Shown: positions 8,429 through 15,385 of the stretch, one piece after another
Position numbering within the stretch: position 1 is the stretch's first letter
Layout: every line of letters begins with the position of its first letter
Assembly (NCBI RefSeq): GCF_002195995.1
Contig: NZ_NHON01000054.1
Span: forward strand, 1-41,949
Direction of reading: 5' to 3'
Origin: Inquilinus limosus
GTDB taxonomy: Bacteria > Pseudomonadota > Alphaproteobacteria > DSM-16000 > Inquilinaceae
DNA length: 41,949 nucleotides
Program-made: the position numbers and the translations under genes
Notes under the pieces: model-generated
Database searches by the model: none
Seen by the model: the letters and a program-made list of their open reading frames with translations, nothing else
What the model was told of the DNA's origin: nothing

Positions 8429-8770
8429 ATGATTCTGGAAGACTCGCTCACCCTCAGATTCGCCGCGCTCGCCGATCCCACCCGGCGGGCCATCCTGCTC
8501 CGCCTCACCCAGGGCGAGGCCACGGTGTCGGAGCTGCAGGCCCCGTTCCGGATCAGCCAGCCCGCCATCTCCAAGCATCTCAAGGTGCTGGAAGGGGCGG
8601 GGCTGATCGAGCGCGGCCAGGCCGCCCAGTCGCGGCCGCGGCGCCTCAACCATCAGGCGCTGAAGGAGACGGTCGAGTGGTTCGACCACTTCCGGACCCT
8701 GTGGAACGACAGCTTCGACCGCCTCGAGGAACTGCTCGAGGCCAGCACCAAACCGCAGAAGGACGATTGA
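8429..8770 (+). CDS. ArsR-family transcriptional regulator
   Basis: 113-residue winged-helix repressor. It opens with LRFAALADPTRRAILLRLTQGEATVSELQAPFRISQPAISKHLKVLEGAGLIERG, the canonical ArsR/SmtB DNA-binding fold with recognition helix SQPAISKHLKVL, then a wing with basic residues (QSRPRRLN) and an amphipathic C-terminal helix with a tryptophan (VEWFDHFRTLWNDSFDRLEELLE). No cysteine metal site is present, so it is of the non-metal type commonly paired with AHSA1/SRPBCC genes. It starts 2 bp before the AHSA1 gene, forming a two-gene operon. ATG 8429 is the only start that keeps the complete fold, although no ribosome-binding site precedes it. Confidence 0.92.
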   Translation: MILEDSLTLRFAALADPTRRAILLRLTQGEATVSELQAPFRISQPAISKHLKVLEGAGLIERGQAAQSRPRRLNHQALKETVEWFDHFRTLWNDSFDRLEELLEASTKPQKDD

Positions 8771-8772
8771 TC

Positions 8773-9279
8773 ATGAGAGCCGCGACCGCCGCCGGGACCG
8801 AGTTCGCCATCACCCGCCTGTTCAAGGCGCCGCGCCCGCAGGTCTGGGAGGCGTGGACCAGGCCCGAGATCCTGGCGCGATGGTTCGGCCCGAAGGGCGT
8901 CACCAGCACCATCAAGACCTTCGACCTGCGCCCCGGCGGGACCATGCACGGGCGGATGGACTCGCCCGGCGGCAGCCCGATGTGGGTGAAGTTCGTCTAT
9001 CGCGAGGTGGTCGAACCCTCACGCCTGGTCTGGGAGCATTCCTTCGCGGATGAGCATGCCAATGTCGCCCCGTCGCCGTTCGGCGGGCCATGGCCGCTCA
9101 GGATCCTGTCGACCCTGACCCTCGCGGAGGAGGGGGCGGCCACCCGGCTGCATCTGGTGTGGACGCCGCTCGACGCCAGCGCGGAGGAACGGCAGGCCTT
9201 CGCCGGCATGACGGAGTCGATGACCGAAGGCTGGGGCGGCACCTTCGACAAGCTCGACGACCAGCTGGCCGGGCGCTGA
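8773..9279 (+). CDS. SRPBCC (AHSA1-like) domain protein
   Basis: 168-residue START/Bet v1-like helix-grip protein of the activator of Hsp90 homolog 1 family. Diagnostic segments are FAITRLFKAPRPQVWEAWT and PEILARWFGPKG at the N-terminus, the LRPGGTMHGRMDSP strand, VKFVYREVVEPSRLVWEHSF and a C-terminal MTEGWGGTFDKLDDQLAG helix lining the cavity. The ligand is unknown for this large family. GAAGGA at 8758-8763 precedes ATG 8773. In many bacteria an ArsR regulator and an AHSA1-like protein are encoded together and the former represses both; the same is probable here. Confidence 0.9.
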   Translation: MRAATAAGTEFAITRLFKAPRPQVWEAWTRPEILARWFGPKGVTSTIKTFDLRPGGTMHGRMDSPGGSPMWVKFVYREVVEPSRLVWEHSFADEHANVAPSPFGGPWPLRILSTLTLAEEGAATRLHLVWTPLDASAEERQAFAGMTESMTEGWGGTFDKLDDQLAGR

Positions 9280-9289
9280 CCGATCCCAC

Positions 9290-9312
9290 GCCTATGGAGA
9301 TTTTCTATAGGC
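9290..9312. promoter_or_regulatory. AT-rich imperfect dyad after the AHSA1 gene
   Basis: GCCTAT (9290-9295) is mirrored by ATAGGC (9307-9312), with GA/TC also pairing inside, making a 23 bp dyad of which 9 of 11 pairs match. It lies 11 bp after the AHSA1 stop and 76 bp before the small gene at 9388. It could be an operator for that gene or a transcript-end hairpin; it has no T-run, so the latter is less likely. Confidence 0.35.
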
Positions 9313-9328
9313 ATGGAGAGACACTGTC

Positions 9329-9390
9329 CATCGTGGCCGCCGTGCCGCGGATCTATCTCTTGGAGAAGATCTGCCGAGGAGGCCACGATG
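9329..9390 (+). ncRNA. Candidate translation-controlling leader hairpin
   Basis: CATCGTGGCC (9329-9338) is perfectly complementary to GGCCACGATG (9381-9390), which holds the end of the GAGGAGG ribosome-binding site and the ATG of the small gene at 9388. Inside it, 9347-9354 pair with 9367-9374 (one G-U) and TCTC (9356-9359) pairs with GAGA (9363-9366) around a 3-nt loop, leaving one bulge and an imperfect middle. The RNA would fold as one long stem with ribosome-binding site and start codon buried. Such an arrangement is seen in RNA thermometers and other leader switches; no known class is recognised. Confidence 0.5.
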
Positions 9391-9579
9391 TTCTCCTTCC
9401 TGCGGCGTCGGCATGGCCGGCGCCGGCCCGACGGCGCCGAGGCGCTGCTGGCCATGACCCCGCGCGAGCTGGCGGACCTGCCCTTCTGGGTCGAGCCGCC
9501 GCAGCCGGACTGCGCCGACGGCGCCCCGGCGCCGCGCCCGTTCACAGCCCGAACCGCGCCTCGGCGTCAGCCAGCGTGA
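9388..9579 (+). CDS. Small hypothetical protein (63 aa)
   Basis: A short basic N-terminus (MFSFLRRRHGRRRPDG) precedes AEALLAMTPRELADLPFWVEPPQPDC and a low-complexity tail. The MTPRELADLPF stretch is reminiscent of small proteins in which a short helix follows an arginine patch, but no family is recognised. Support for it being a gene is an excellent GAGGAGG ribosome-binding site at 9376-9382, 5 nt before ATG 9388. Its last 38 bp overlap the convergent acetoacetate-decarboxylase-like gene, so the true C-terminus could be affected by later sequence change. The start lies in a predicted hairpin (9329-9390). Confidence 0.5.
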   Translation: MFSFLRRRHGRRRPDGAEALLAMTPRELADLPFWVEPPQPDCADGAPAPRPFTARTAPRRQPA

Positions 9580-10168
9580 GGGCCAGGAGCGGGCGCTTCC
9601 CGGCCAGCAGCGCCAATGGTCCGGTTGGCGAGAAATCCCAGCCCGGCCCGCCGAGGCGGAAGCGGCCGGTGGCGGCGGCGCGGGTGATCCGGACGCCGCC
9701 GGCATCCGGCTGCAGCACCCGCAGCGGCACCGGCAGGCGCAAGGGCCATGGGCGTCCGGGACGATCCGTGACGGCCGCCACCGGGCCATCCGCATCCGTC
9801 AATGTCGTCCGCCCATCCGCCGTCTCGAACCGGCCCAGCCGCTTCGGGATCGCCCACAGCGTCCGGCCGCCGGCCAGGGCGGCGGGGCTGTCGACCCAGG
9901 CGGCGGTGGTCGTGATCCCGATCTGCCATCCCAGCCGCACCGGCACCGCCACCACCAGCTCGCCATAGGCCAGGTCGCCGCCCGGCTGCCAATCGGCCCG
10001 CACTGTCGCCAGCAGCGCCGACCGTCCCCAGCCCAGCGGCTTGGCTCCATCCGGCAACGGCCCCGGCAGGGCCGCGCGCGGCACCCGCCACAGCGCCGCC
10101 TGCACCGTGCCGCGCAGCCGCCAGGGCGGGGGAGGGTAGAGGGCTTCGGTCATCGTGCCGGGGAGCAT
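9542..10168 (-). CDS. Acetoacetate decarboxylase-like protein
   Basis: 208-residue protein with the pattern of the acetoacetate decarboxylase superfamily: YPPPPWRLRGTVQAALWRVP near the N-terminus, GDLAYGELVVAVPVRLG in the core, VDSPAALAGGRTLWAIPKRLGRF (the GGR.LW.IPK segment with a conserved lysine) and a final beta region. Real acetoacetate decarboxylase uses a Schiff-base lysine within an EExKK motif, which I do not see, so this is more likely one of the related proteins of unknown substrate. Two in-frame starts, 10168 and 10153, are both without a clear ribosome-binding site. It stands alone, convergent with the small gene at 9388 and divergent from the nrdA regulatory region. Confidence 0.65.
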   Translation of the reverse strand: MLPGTMTEALYPPPPWRLRGTVQAALWRVPRAALPGPLPDGAKPLGWGRSALLATVRADWQPGGDLAYGELVVAVPVRLGWQIGITTTAAWVDSPAALAGGRTLWAIPKRLGRFETADGRTTLTDADGPVAAVTDRPGRPWPLRLPVPLRVLQPDAGGVRITRAAATGRFRLGGPGWDFSPTGPLALLAGKRPLLALTLADAEARFGL

Positions 10169-10263
10169 AGCCGAGGCCGGGCCGATCCCATTCCACCCTC
10201 CGATTCCGGGATTGCAGCCGGGGAGTCGAAAACGAACTTGGATTGCGAAGTTGGCGACGGCAC

Positions 10264-10311
10264 CAACTAGGTATTGACGTGAACCGTCATAAAGACGTCA
10301 ATATCTAGACA
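10264..10311 (+). promoter_or_regulatory. Candidate tandem NrdR boxes upstream of nrdA
   Basis: Two 16 bp elements lie at 10264-10279 and 10296-10311. The second has core CAATATCTAG and the first, on the opposite strand, CAATACCTAG; the NrdR-box core remembered from the literature is CWATATATWG, so they match 9 and 8 of 10. Their centres are 32 bp apart, three helical turns, the usual spacing of paired NrdR boxes. Together they form a 14 bp imperfect inverted repeat (10267-10280 with 10295-10308). A possible -35 (TTGACG, 10274-10279) lies within the first. NrdR is a dATP/ATP-sensing repressor of ribonucleotide reductase genes. Confidence 0.6.
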
Positions 10312-10479
10312 TCACGGGCGCCAAGGGAATCCGGTGCGCCGCATGACGGCAAAGCCGGGGCTGCCCCCGCAACTGTAAGCGGAAGGACCTTCCGTCGTTC
10401 GAGTCACTGGTTGGGGCGACCCGCCGGGAAGGCAAGACGGAGGGGCCGCCGACCGCGAGCCAGGAGACCGGTCCGTGAT
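10311..10479 (+). ncRNA. Cobalamin riboswitch controlling nrdA
   Basis: The adenosylcobalamin aptamer hallmarks appear in order: AAGGGAATCCGGTG (10323-10336), GGGGCTGCCCCCGCAACTGT (10357-10376, the conserved core and B12-box side), the CACTGG element near 10405, and GAGCCAGGAGACCGG (10457-10471). The outer stem P1 is perfect: ATCACGG (10311-10317) with CCGTGAT (10473-10479). About 120 nt of expression platform follow before the nrdA start at 10604. Ligand binding is expected to turn nrdA off when B12 is plentiful. Confidence 0.95.
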
Positions 10480-10603
10480 CGATAAATTGCGTCCTCGGGC
10501 GGGGTGTCCCGATGGTGCGATGAGCGAGATGCGCCGGCTTGCCGGTGCGTTGTCGACTCCGCGTCCATCGGCCCAAGCCCCAACACGATCATGGGGTTTG
10601 CCG

Positions 10604-13558
10604 ATGTCAGCCATCCAGGAATCCGACCGCGCCCTCGCCGGTGCGCCTGCCGTCCCCGCCGCGCCGCGCGCGCCCTCGACTCAACGGGGCGCCGAGCCGG
10701 CCTATCAGGTGATCCGCCGCAACGGTGCCGTCACCGCCTTCGACGAGAGCAAGATCTCGGTGGCGCTGACCAAGGCCTTCCTGGCGGTCGAGGGCTCGGG
10801 TGCCGCCGCGTCGCGCCGCGTCCATGACATCGTCGAGGGGCTGACCGCCCAGATCGTCGCCGCCCTGACCCGCCGGGCCGACCATGGCCGCACCTTCCAC
10901 ATCGAGGAGGTGCAGGACCAGGTCGAGCTGGCCCTGATGCGCGGCGAGCACCACAAGGTCGCCCGCGCCTATGTGCTGTATCGCGACGAGCGGTCGCGCG
11001 AGCGCGCCGCCGCCGCGGCCAAGGTCGAGGCGTCGCCGGTGGCGCCGGCGCTGCACGTCACCGCGGCCGACGGCAGCCGCGCGCCGCTGGACCAGGCGCG
11101 GCTGGCCCGGCTGGTCGAGGAGGCCTGCGCCGGCCTGGCCGATGTCGATGCCGCCCCGGTCCTGGCCGAGACCCGCCGCAACCTCTATGACGGGATCAGC
11201 GAGGACGAGCTGGCGCTGGCGCCGATCATGGCCGCCCGCACCCTGATCGAGACCGAGCCGAACTACAGCCAGGTCAGCGCCCGGCTGCTGCTGGACCTGC
11301 TGCGGCACGAGGCGCTGTCCTTCGTCCATGGCCGGCCGACCCGCGCCACCCATGCCGAGATGGCCGAGGGCTATGCCGAATACTTCCCGGCCTATGTGAA
11401 GAAGGGCATCGCGGTCGACCTGCTGGACCCGGAGCTGGCGCGCTATGACCTGTCGAAGCTGTCCGCCGCGCTGAAGCCGGAGCGCGACCTGCAGTTCCAG
11501 TTCCTCGGGCTGCAGACGCTGTACGACCGCTATTTCCTGCAGACCGGGGGCATCCGCTTCGAGCTGCCGCAGGCCTTCTTCATGCGCGTCGCCATGGGGC
11601 TGGCCGCGCGGGAGATCGACCGCGAGGCGCGGGCGATCGAGTTCTACGACCTGATCTCCTCCTTCGACTTCATGTGCTCGACGCCGACGCTGTTCAACGC
11701 CGGCACGCCGCGGCCGCAGCTGTCCTCCTGCTTCCTGACCTCGGTGGCGGACGACCTGGACGGCATCTTCAAGGCGGTCAAGGACAACGCCCTGCTGTCG
11801 AAATACGCCGGCGGCCTGGGCAATTCCTGGACCCGGGTGCGCGGTCTGGGCGCCCATATCCGCGGCACCAACGGCCAGTCGCAGGGCGTCGTGCCGTTCC
11901 TGAAGGTCGCGAACGACACGGCGATCGCGGTGAACCAGGGCGGCAAGCGCAAGGGCGCCGTCTGCGCCTATCTCGAGACCTGGCACGTCGACATCGAGGA
12001 ATTCCTCGACCTGCGCAAGAACACCGGCGACGACCGGCGCCGCACCCATGACATGAACACCGCCAACTGGGTGCCGGACCTGTTCCTGCAGCGGGTCGAG
12101 GCCGACGGCCCCTGGACCCTGTTCTCGCCGGACGAGGCGCCCGACCTGCACGATCTGTACGGCCCGGCCTTCAAGACCGCCTACGAGGCCTATGAGGCCA
12201 AGGCCGCGCGCGGCGAGATCCGCGTCCACAAGCAGGTCCGCGCCCTCGATTTGTGGCGCCGCATGCTGACCATGCTGTTCGAGACCGGCCATCCCTGGGT
12301 GACCTTCAAGGACCCCTGCAACATCCGCTCGCCGCAGGGCCATGTCGGCGTCGTGCACTCCTCGAACCTGTGCACCGAGATCACGCTGAACACCTCGGAT
12401 GACGAGGTCGCGGTCTGCAATCTCGGCTCGATCAACCTCGCCAACCATATCGGCGAGCGCGGCCTCGACCGGGCGCGGCTGGAGCGCACCATCCGCACCG
12501 CGATGCGGATGCTGGACAACGTCATCGACATCAACTTCTACACCATCCCCGAAGCGCGCCGCTCCAACCTGCGGCACCGCCCGGTCGGGCTCGGCATCAT
12601 GGGCTTCCAGGACGCGCTGCAGGCGCTGCGCCTGCCCATCGCGTCCGAGGCCGCGGTGCGCTTCGCCGATGAGAGCATGGAGGTGATCAGCTTCCACGCC
12701 ATCTCCGCCTCGGTCGACCTGGCGGCGGAGCGCGGGCGCTACCCGTCCTTCGACGGCTCGCTGTGGAGCCGCGGCATCCTGCCGATCGACTCCGTCGAGC
12801 TGCTGGCCGACGCGCGGGACGGCGTGCTTGACCTCGACCGCTCCTCGACCCTCGACTGGAGCGACCTGCGCGAGCGGGTGCGCAGCGTGGGCATGCGCAA
12901 CTCCAACACCATGGCGATCGCGCCGACGGCGACGATCTCCAACATCTGCGGCGTCGCCCAGTCGATCGAGCCGGCGTTCCGCAACCTCTACGTCAAGGCC
13001 AACATGTCGGGCGACTTCACGGTGGTGAATCCCGGCCTGGTCCGCGACCTCAAGGCGCTGGGCCTGTGGGACGAGGTGATGATTTCGGACCTCAAGTATT
13101 TCGACGGCAGCCTCGGCGCCATCGACCGGGTGCCGGACGACCTCAAGGCGCTGTACGCCACCGCCTTCGAGATCGATGCCTCCTGGCTGGTCGAGGCGGC
13201 GGCCCGGCGGCAGAAGTGGATCGACCAGGCGCAGTCGCTGAACCTGTATATCGCCAACCCGAACGGCCGGAAGCTCGACACCCTCTACCGGCTGGCCTGG
13301 AAGCGCGGGCTGAAGACCACCTACTATCTGCGGGCGATGAGCGCGACCCATGTCGAGAAGTCGACGCTGAAGGGCACCGACGGCAAGCTCAACGCCGTCT
13401 CCGCTCCCGCGCCGGTCGCCGCAGCGCCAGCTGCGGCCGCGCCGATCGTGGTGGCGGCCCCGACCGCTTCGACCCTGGCAGCGGACGAGCTGACGCTGAC
13501 CGACGGCGCGCCGATGGTCTGCCCGATCGACGACCCGACCTGCGAGGCCTGCCAGTAA
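10604..13558 (+). CDS. nrdA: Class I ribonucleoside-diphosphate reductase, alpha subunit
   Basis: 984-residue catalytic subunit that reduces NDPs to dNDPs. Residues about 30-130 are an ATP-cone (YQVIRRNGAVTAFDESKISVALTKAF), followed by a second cone-like domain near 145-240. The ten-stranded barrel shows TPTLFNAGTPRPQLSSCFL (first redox cysteine), NLCTEITLN (thiyl-radical Cys with Asn and Glu), VAVCNLGSINL (second redox Cys) and GLKTTYYLRAM, whose paired tyrosines relay the radical from NrdB, marking class I. An Ala-rich linker leads to a C-terminal CEACQ for thioredoxin/glutaredoxin re-reduction. The size fits the long two-cone NrdA type. ATG 10604 is preferred because the upstream in-frame GTG at 10475 lies within the riboswitch P1 stem. 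No nrdB follows; it must be elsewhere. Control by B12 implies that a B12-dependent class II enzyme (NrdJ) also exists in this genome. Confidence 0.95.
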   Translation: MSAIQESDRALAGAPAVPAAPRAPSTQRGAEPAYQVIRRNGAVTAFDESKISVALTKAFLAVEGSGAAASRRVHDIVEGLTAQIVAALTRRADHGRTFHIEEVQDQVELALMRGEHHKVARAYVLYRDERSRERAAAAAKVEASPVAPALHVTAADGSRAPLDQARLARLVEEACAGLADVDAAPVLAETRRNLYDGISEDELALAPIMAARTLIETEPNYSQVSARLLLDLLRHEALSFVHGRPTRATHAEMAEGYAEYFPAYVKKGIAVDLLDPELARYDLSKLSAALKPERDLQFQFLGLQTLYDRYFLQTGGIRFELPQAFFMRVAMGLAAREIDREARAIEFYDLISSFDFMCSTPTLFNAGTPRPQLSSCFLTSVADDLDGIFKAVKDNALLSKYAGGLGNSWTRVRGLGAHIRGTNGQSQGVVPFLKVANDTAIAVNQGGKRKGAVCAYLETWHVDIEEFLDLRKNTGDDRRRTHDMNTANWVPDLFLQRVEADGPWTLFSPDEAPDLHDLYGPAFKTAYEAYEAKAARGEIRVHKQVRALDLWRRMLTMLFETGHPWVTFKDPCNIRSPQGHVGVVHSSNLCTEITLNTSDDEVAVCNLGSINLANHIGERGLDRARLERTIRTAMRMLDNVIDINFYTIPEARRSNLRHRPVGLGIMGFQDALQALRLPIASEAAVRFADESMEVISFHAISASVDLAAERGRYPSFDGSLWSRGILPIDSVELLADARDGVLDLDRSSTLDWSDLRERVRSVGMRNSNTMAIAPTATISNICGVAQSIEPAFRNLYVKANMSGDFTVVNPGLVRDLKALGLWDEVMISDLKYFDGSLGAIDRVPDDLKALYATAFEIDASWLVEAAARRQKWIDQAQSLNLYIANPNGRKLDTLYRLAWKRGLKTTYYLRAMSATHVEKSTLKGTDGKLNAVSAPAPVAAAPAAAAPIVVAAPTASTLAADELTLTDGAPMVCPIDDPTCEACQ

Positions 13559-13565
13559 GGAGGCC

Positions 13566-13616
13566 GGGTCGCAGGGGCATGAGGCATCGCGTGCGACCCG
13601 CGCGATGCCTCATGCC
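13566..13616 (+). terminator. Strong hairpin after nrdA with an alternative pairing
   Basis: GGCATGAGGCATCGCG (13576-13591) pairs perfectly with 13601-13616 around a 9-nt loop. The loop (TGCGACCC, 13592-13599) is in turn fully complementary to GGGTCGCA at 13566-13573, so either a competing hairpin or an H-type pseudoknot can form. No T-run follows, so it may be a 3'-end stabiliser or rho-assisted terminator for nrdA. Confidence 0.6.
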
Positions 13617-13807
13617 GCCGTCGCCACGTAGCGCTTCGGGTTCTTCGAGACGTCAATCACCGTCGGGAACCCCCGGGAATCCGCGGGGATGGCGGCGTCG
13701 GCCAGCCTTGAGCCCATGTCGGTGCGCAGGTGATTGCCGTCCTCTCCGTTGGGCTGATACTGATCGGCGTCCGGGACGGTCGGCGGCTCACCACCAAGGT
13801 CCGGCGA
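13610..13807 (-). pseudogene. Possible relic of a protein-coding gene (C-terminal part)
   Basis: Between nrdA and the mannitol dehydrogenase gene, the minus strand holds about 66 sense codons without stop, ending ...GFPTVIDVSKNPKRYVATAA before TGA at 13610-13612. The composition (Asp, Asn, Tyr, Gln, Lys, with DADQYQPNGEDGNHLRTD) looks like real protein, unlike the Arg/Ala/Gly/Pro-rich shadow frames of this genome. A stop codon lies upstream at 13808-13810 and the only ATG (13717) would give 35 residues. I read it as a decayed gene or displaced C-terminus; the family is not recognised. No other gene is seen in the gap 13559-13874. Confidence 0.35.
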
Positions 13808-13874
13808 TCATCCGCGCGGCCGCTCTCGGGCGGATCCGGATGCCCGGGGCCGGGTGAGCACAAGGAACGATGCG

Positions 13875-15353
13875 ATGACCATGTCACTGACGCTGGCCAA
13901 TCTCGATGCGCTCTCCGCCCGGGTGGCCGTGCCGTCCTACTGCCGGGAGGATCTGTCGGCGGGGATCGTGCATTTCGGGATCGGCAACTTCCACCGGGCC
14001 CATCAGGCGGTCTATCTCGACGCGCTCCTCAACCTCGGGGGCGACCGCGACTGGGGCCTGATCGGCGCCGGCGTCACCGCCTATGACGGCGCCATGCGCG
14101 ACAGGCTGAAGGGGCAGGACTGGCTGACCACGGTGGTGGAGCAGGACATCGGCCGGTCGGCGGCGCGGGTCACCGGCGCGATGATCGGCTTCCTCGACCC
14201 GCAGGACCGCGCCTCGATCGTCGCGACGCTGGCCGACCCGGCGATCCGCGTCGTCTCGCTGACGATCACCGAGGGCGGCTACTTCCTGCACCCGGCCTCC
14301 GGCGCCTTCGACCCGGAGCATCCGGCGATCGTCGCCGACGGCTGCAGCCCGGACGATCCGAGGACGGTGTTCGGCTTCATCGTCGCCGGGCTGAAGCGCC
14401 GCCGCGCCGCCGGCCTGGTGCCGTTCACCGTGCTGTCCTGCGACAACATCCCCGGCAACGGCCATGTGACGCAGGCGGCGGTGGCCGGCCTGGCCCGCCT
14501 GTCCGATCCGGAGCTGGCGGACTGGGTCGCGGCCGATGTCGCCTTCCCGAACTCCATGGTCGACCGCATCACCCCGGCGACCGGGCCGCGCGAGATCGAG
14601 CACTGCCGCGCGACCTTCGGCATCGCCGATGCCAGCCCGGTCTATTGCGAGGAGTTCAGGCAGTGGGTGCTGGAGGATCATTTCACGGCGGGGCGGCCGG
14701 CGCTGGAGAAGGTCGGCGTGACCTTCGTGCCGGATGTCGCCCCCTATGAGCTGATGAAGATCCGGATCCTGAATGGCGGCCACGCGGCGATCGCCTATCC
14801 GGGAGAACTGCTCGACATCCCCTTCGTGCACGAGGCGATGGAGGATCCGGAGATCGGCCCCTTCCTGGCCCGGCTCGAGCGCGAGGAGATCATCCCCTCC
14901 GTCCCGCCGGTGCCGGACACCGACCTCGATGCCTATTTCAGCCTGGTCCAGCGGCGGTTCCTGAACCCGAAGGTTGCCGACACGATCCCGCGGCTGGCGC
15001 GCGACGGCTCGGATCGGCAGCCGAAATTCATCATTCCGGTCATCGCCGACCGGCTGCGGGCGGGCGGCAGCATCGCCGGGCTGGCCCTGGTCTCGGCCCT
15101 GTGGTGCCGCCACTGCTTCGGCACCACCGATTCCGGCCGGCAGGTGCCGCCGAACGACACCGCCTGGGATGCCCTGCAGGCGCGGGCCGGGGCCGCGAAG
15201 GACGACCCGCTGGCCTGGATCTCGATGGCCGACATCTATGGCGACCTCGCGACGTCCGAGCGCTTCGCCAAGGCCTTCGCCGACAGCCTCGGGTCGCTCT
15301 GGGACATCGGCACCAGGGCAACCCTGGCCCGGTACGTGAGCGGCGAGGCCTGA
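13875..15353 (+). CDS. Mannitol 2-dehydrogenase family protein
   Basis: 492-residue long-chain polyol dehydrogenase (mannitol/fructuronate reductase family), oxidising a hexitol such as D-mannitol to fructose with NAD. The Rossmann start GIVHFGIGNFHRAHQAVYLD, VSLTITEGGYFLHP, VLSCDNIPGNG, FPNSMVDRITP and the catalytic segment MKIRILNGGHAAIAY (Lys, Asn and His of the KxxxxNxxH motif) are all intact. Length and sequence pattern match Pseudomonas-type mannitol 2-dehydrogenase (about 493 aa) more than UxuB. ATG 13875 has AAGGAA 9 nt upstream; an in-frame GTG at 13854 is less well placed. It stands alone: no polyol transporter or fructokinase adjoins it. Confidence 0.88.
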   Translation: MTMSLTLANLDALSARVAVPSYCREDLSAGIVHFGIGNFHRAHQAVYLDALLNLGGDRDWGLIGAGVTAYDGAMRDRLKGQDWLTTVVEQDIGRSAARVTGAMIGFLDPQDRASIVATLADPAIRVVSLTITEGGYFLHPASGAFDPEHPAIVADGCSPDDPRTVFGFIVAGLKRRRAAGLVPFTVLSCDNIPGNGHVTQAAVAGLARLSDPELADWVAADVAFPNSMVDRITPATGPREIEHCRATFGIADASPVYCEEFRQWVLEDHFTAGRPALEKVGVTFVPDVAPYELMKIRILNGGHAAIAYPGELLDIPFVHEAMEDPEIGPFLARLEREEIIPSVPPVPDTDLDAYFSLVQRRFLNPKVADTIPRLARDGSDRQPKFIIPVIADRLRAGGSIAGLALVSALWCRHCFGTTDSGRQVPPNDTAWDALQARAGAAKDDPLAWISMADIYGDLATSERFAKAFADSLGSLWDIGTRATLARYVSGEA

Positions 15354-15385
15354 GAGGGCGGCTGTCCGCCGTCCCGGATCCGCGC

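Noticed and set aside
10475-10603. Upstream GTG start for nrdA giving 43 extra residues
   Set aside because: The codon lies in the 3' strand of the riboswitch P1 stem and the extra residues show no conservation-like pattern.
10607-13351. 914-codon minus-strand frame across nrdA
   Set aside because: It is an antisense shadow with no family motifs; the plus frame has every NrdA active-site motif.
13657-13887. 76-codon minus-strand frame in the nrdA/mannitol dehydrogenase gap
   Set aside because: Pro/Ser/Arg-rich shadow composition, and it overlaps a different minus frame with much more protein-like content (13610-13807).
13875-15353. Mannitol dehydrogenase gene as UxuB of the mannonate pathway
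   Set aside because: Length and motif wording fit mannitol 2-dehydrogenase; it also lies outside the island and beyond the gbc and cobF genes, though the UxuB role cannot be wholly excluded.
15357-15370. Short GGCGG/CCGCC hairpin between the mannitol dehydrogenase and cobF genes as a terminator
   Set aside because: Only a 5 bp stem, no T-run, and such stems are common by chance at this GC content.
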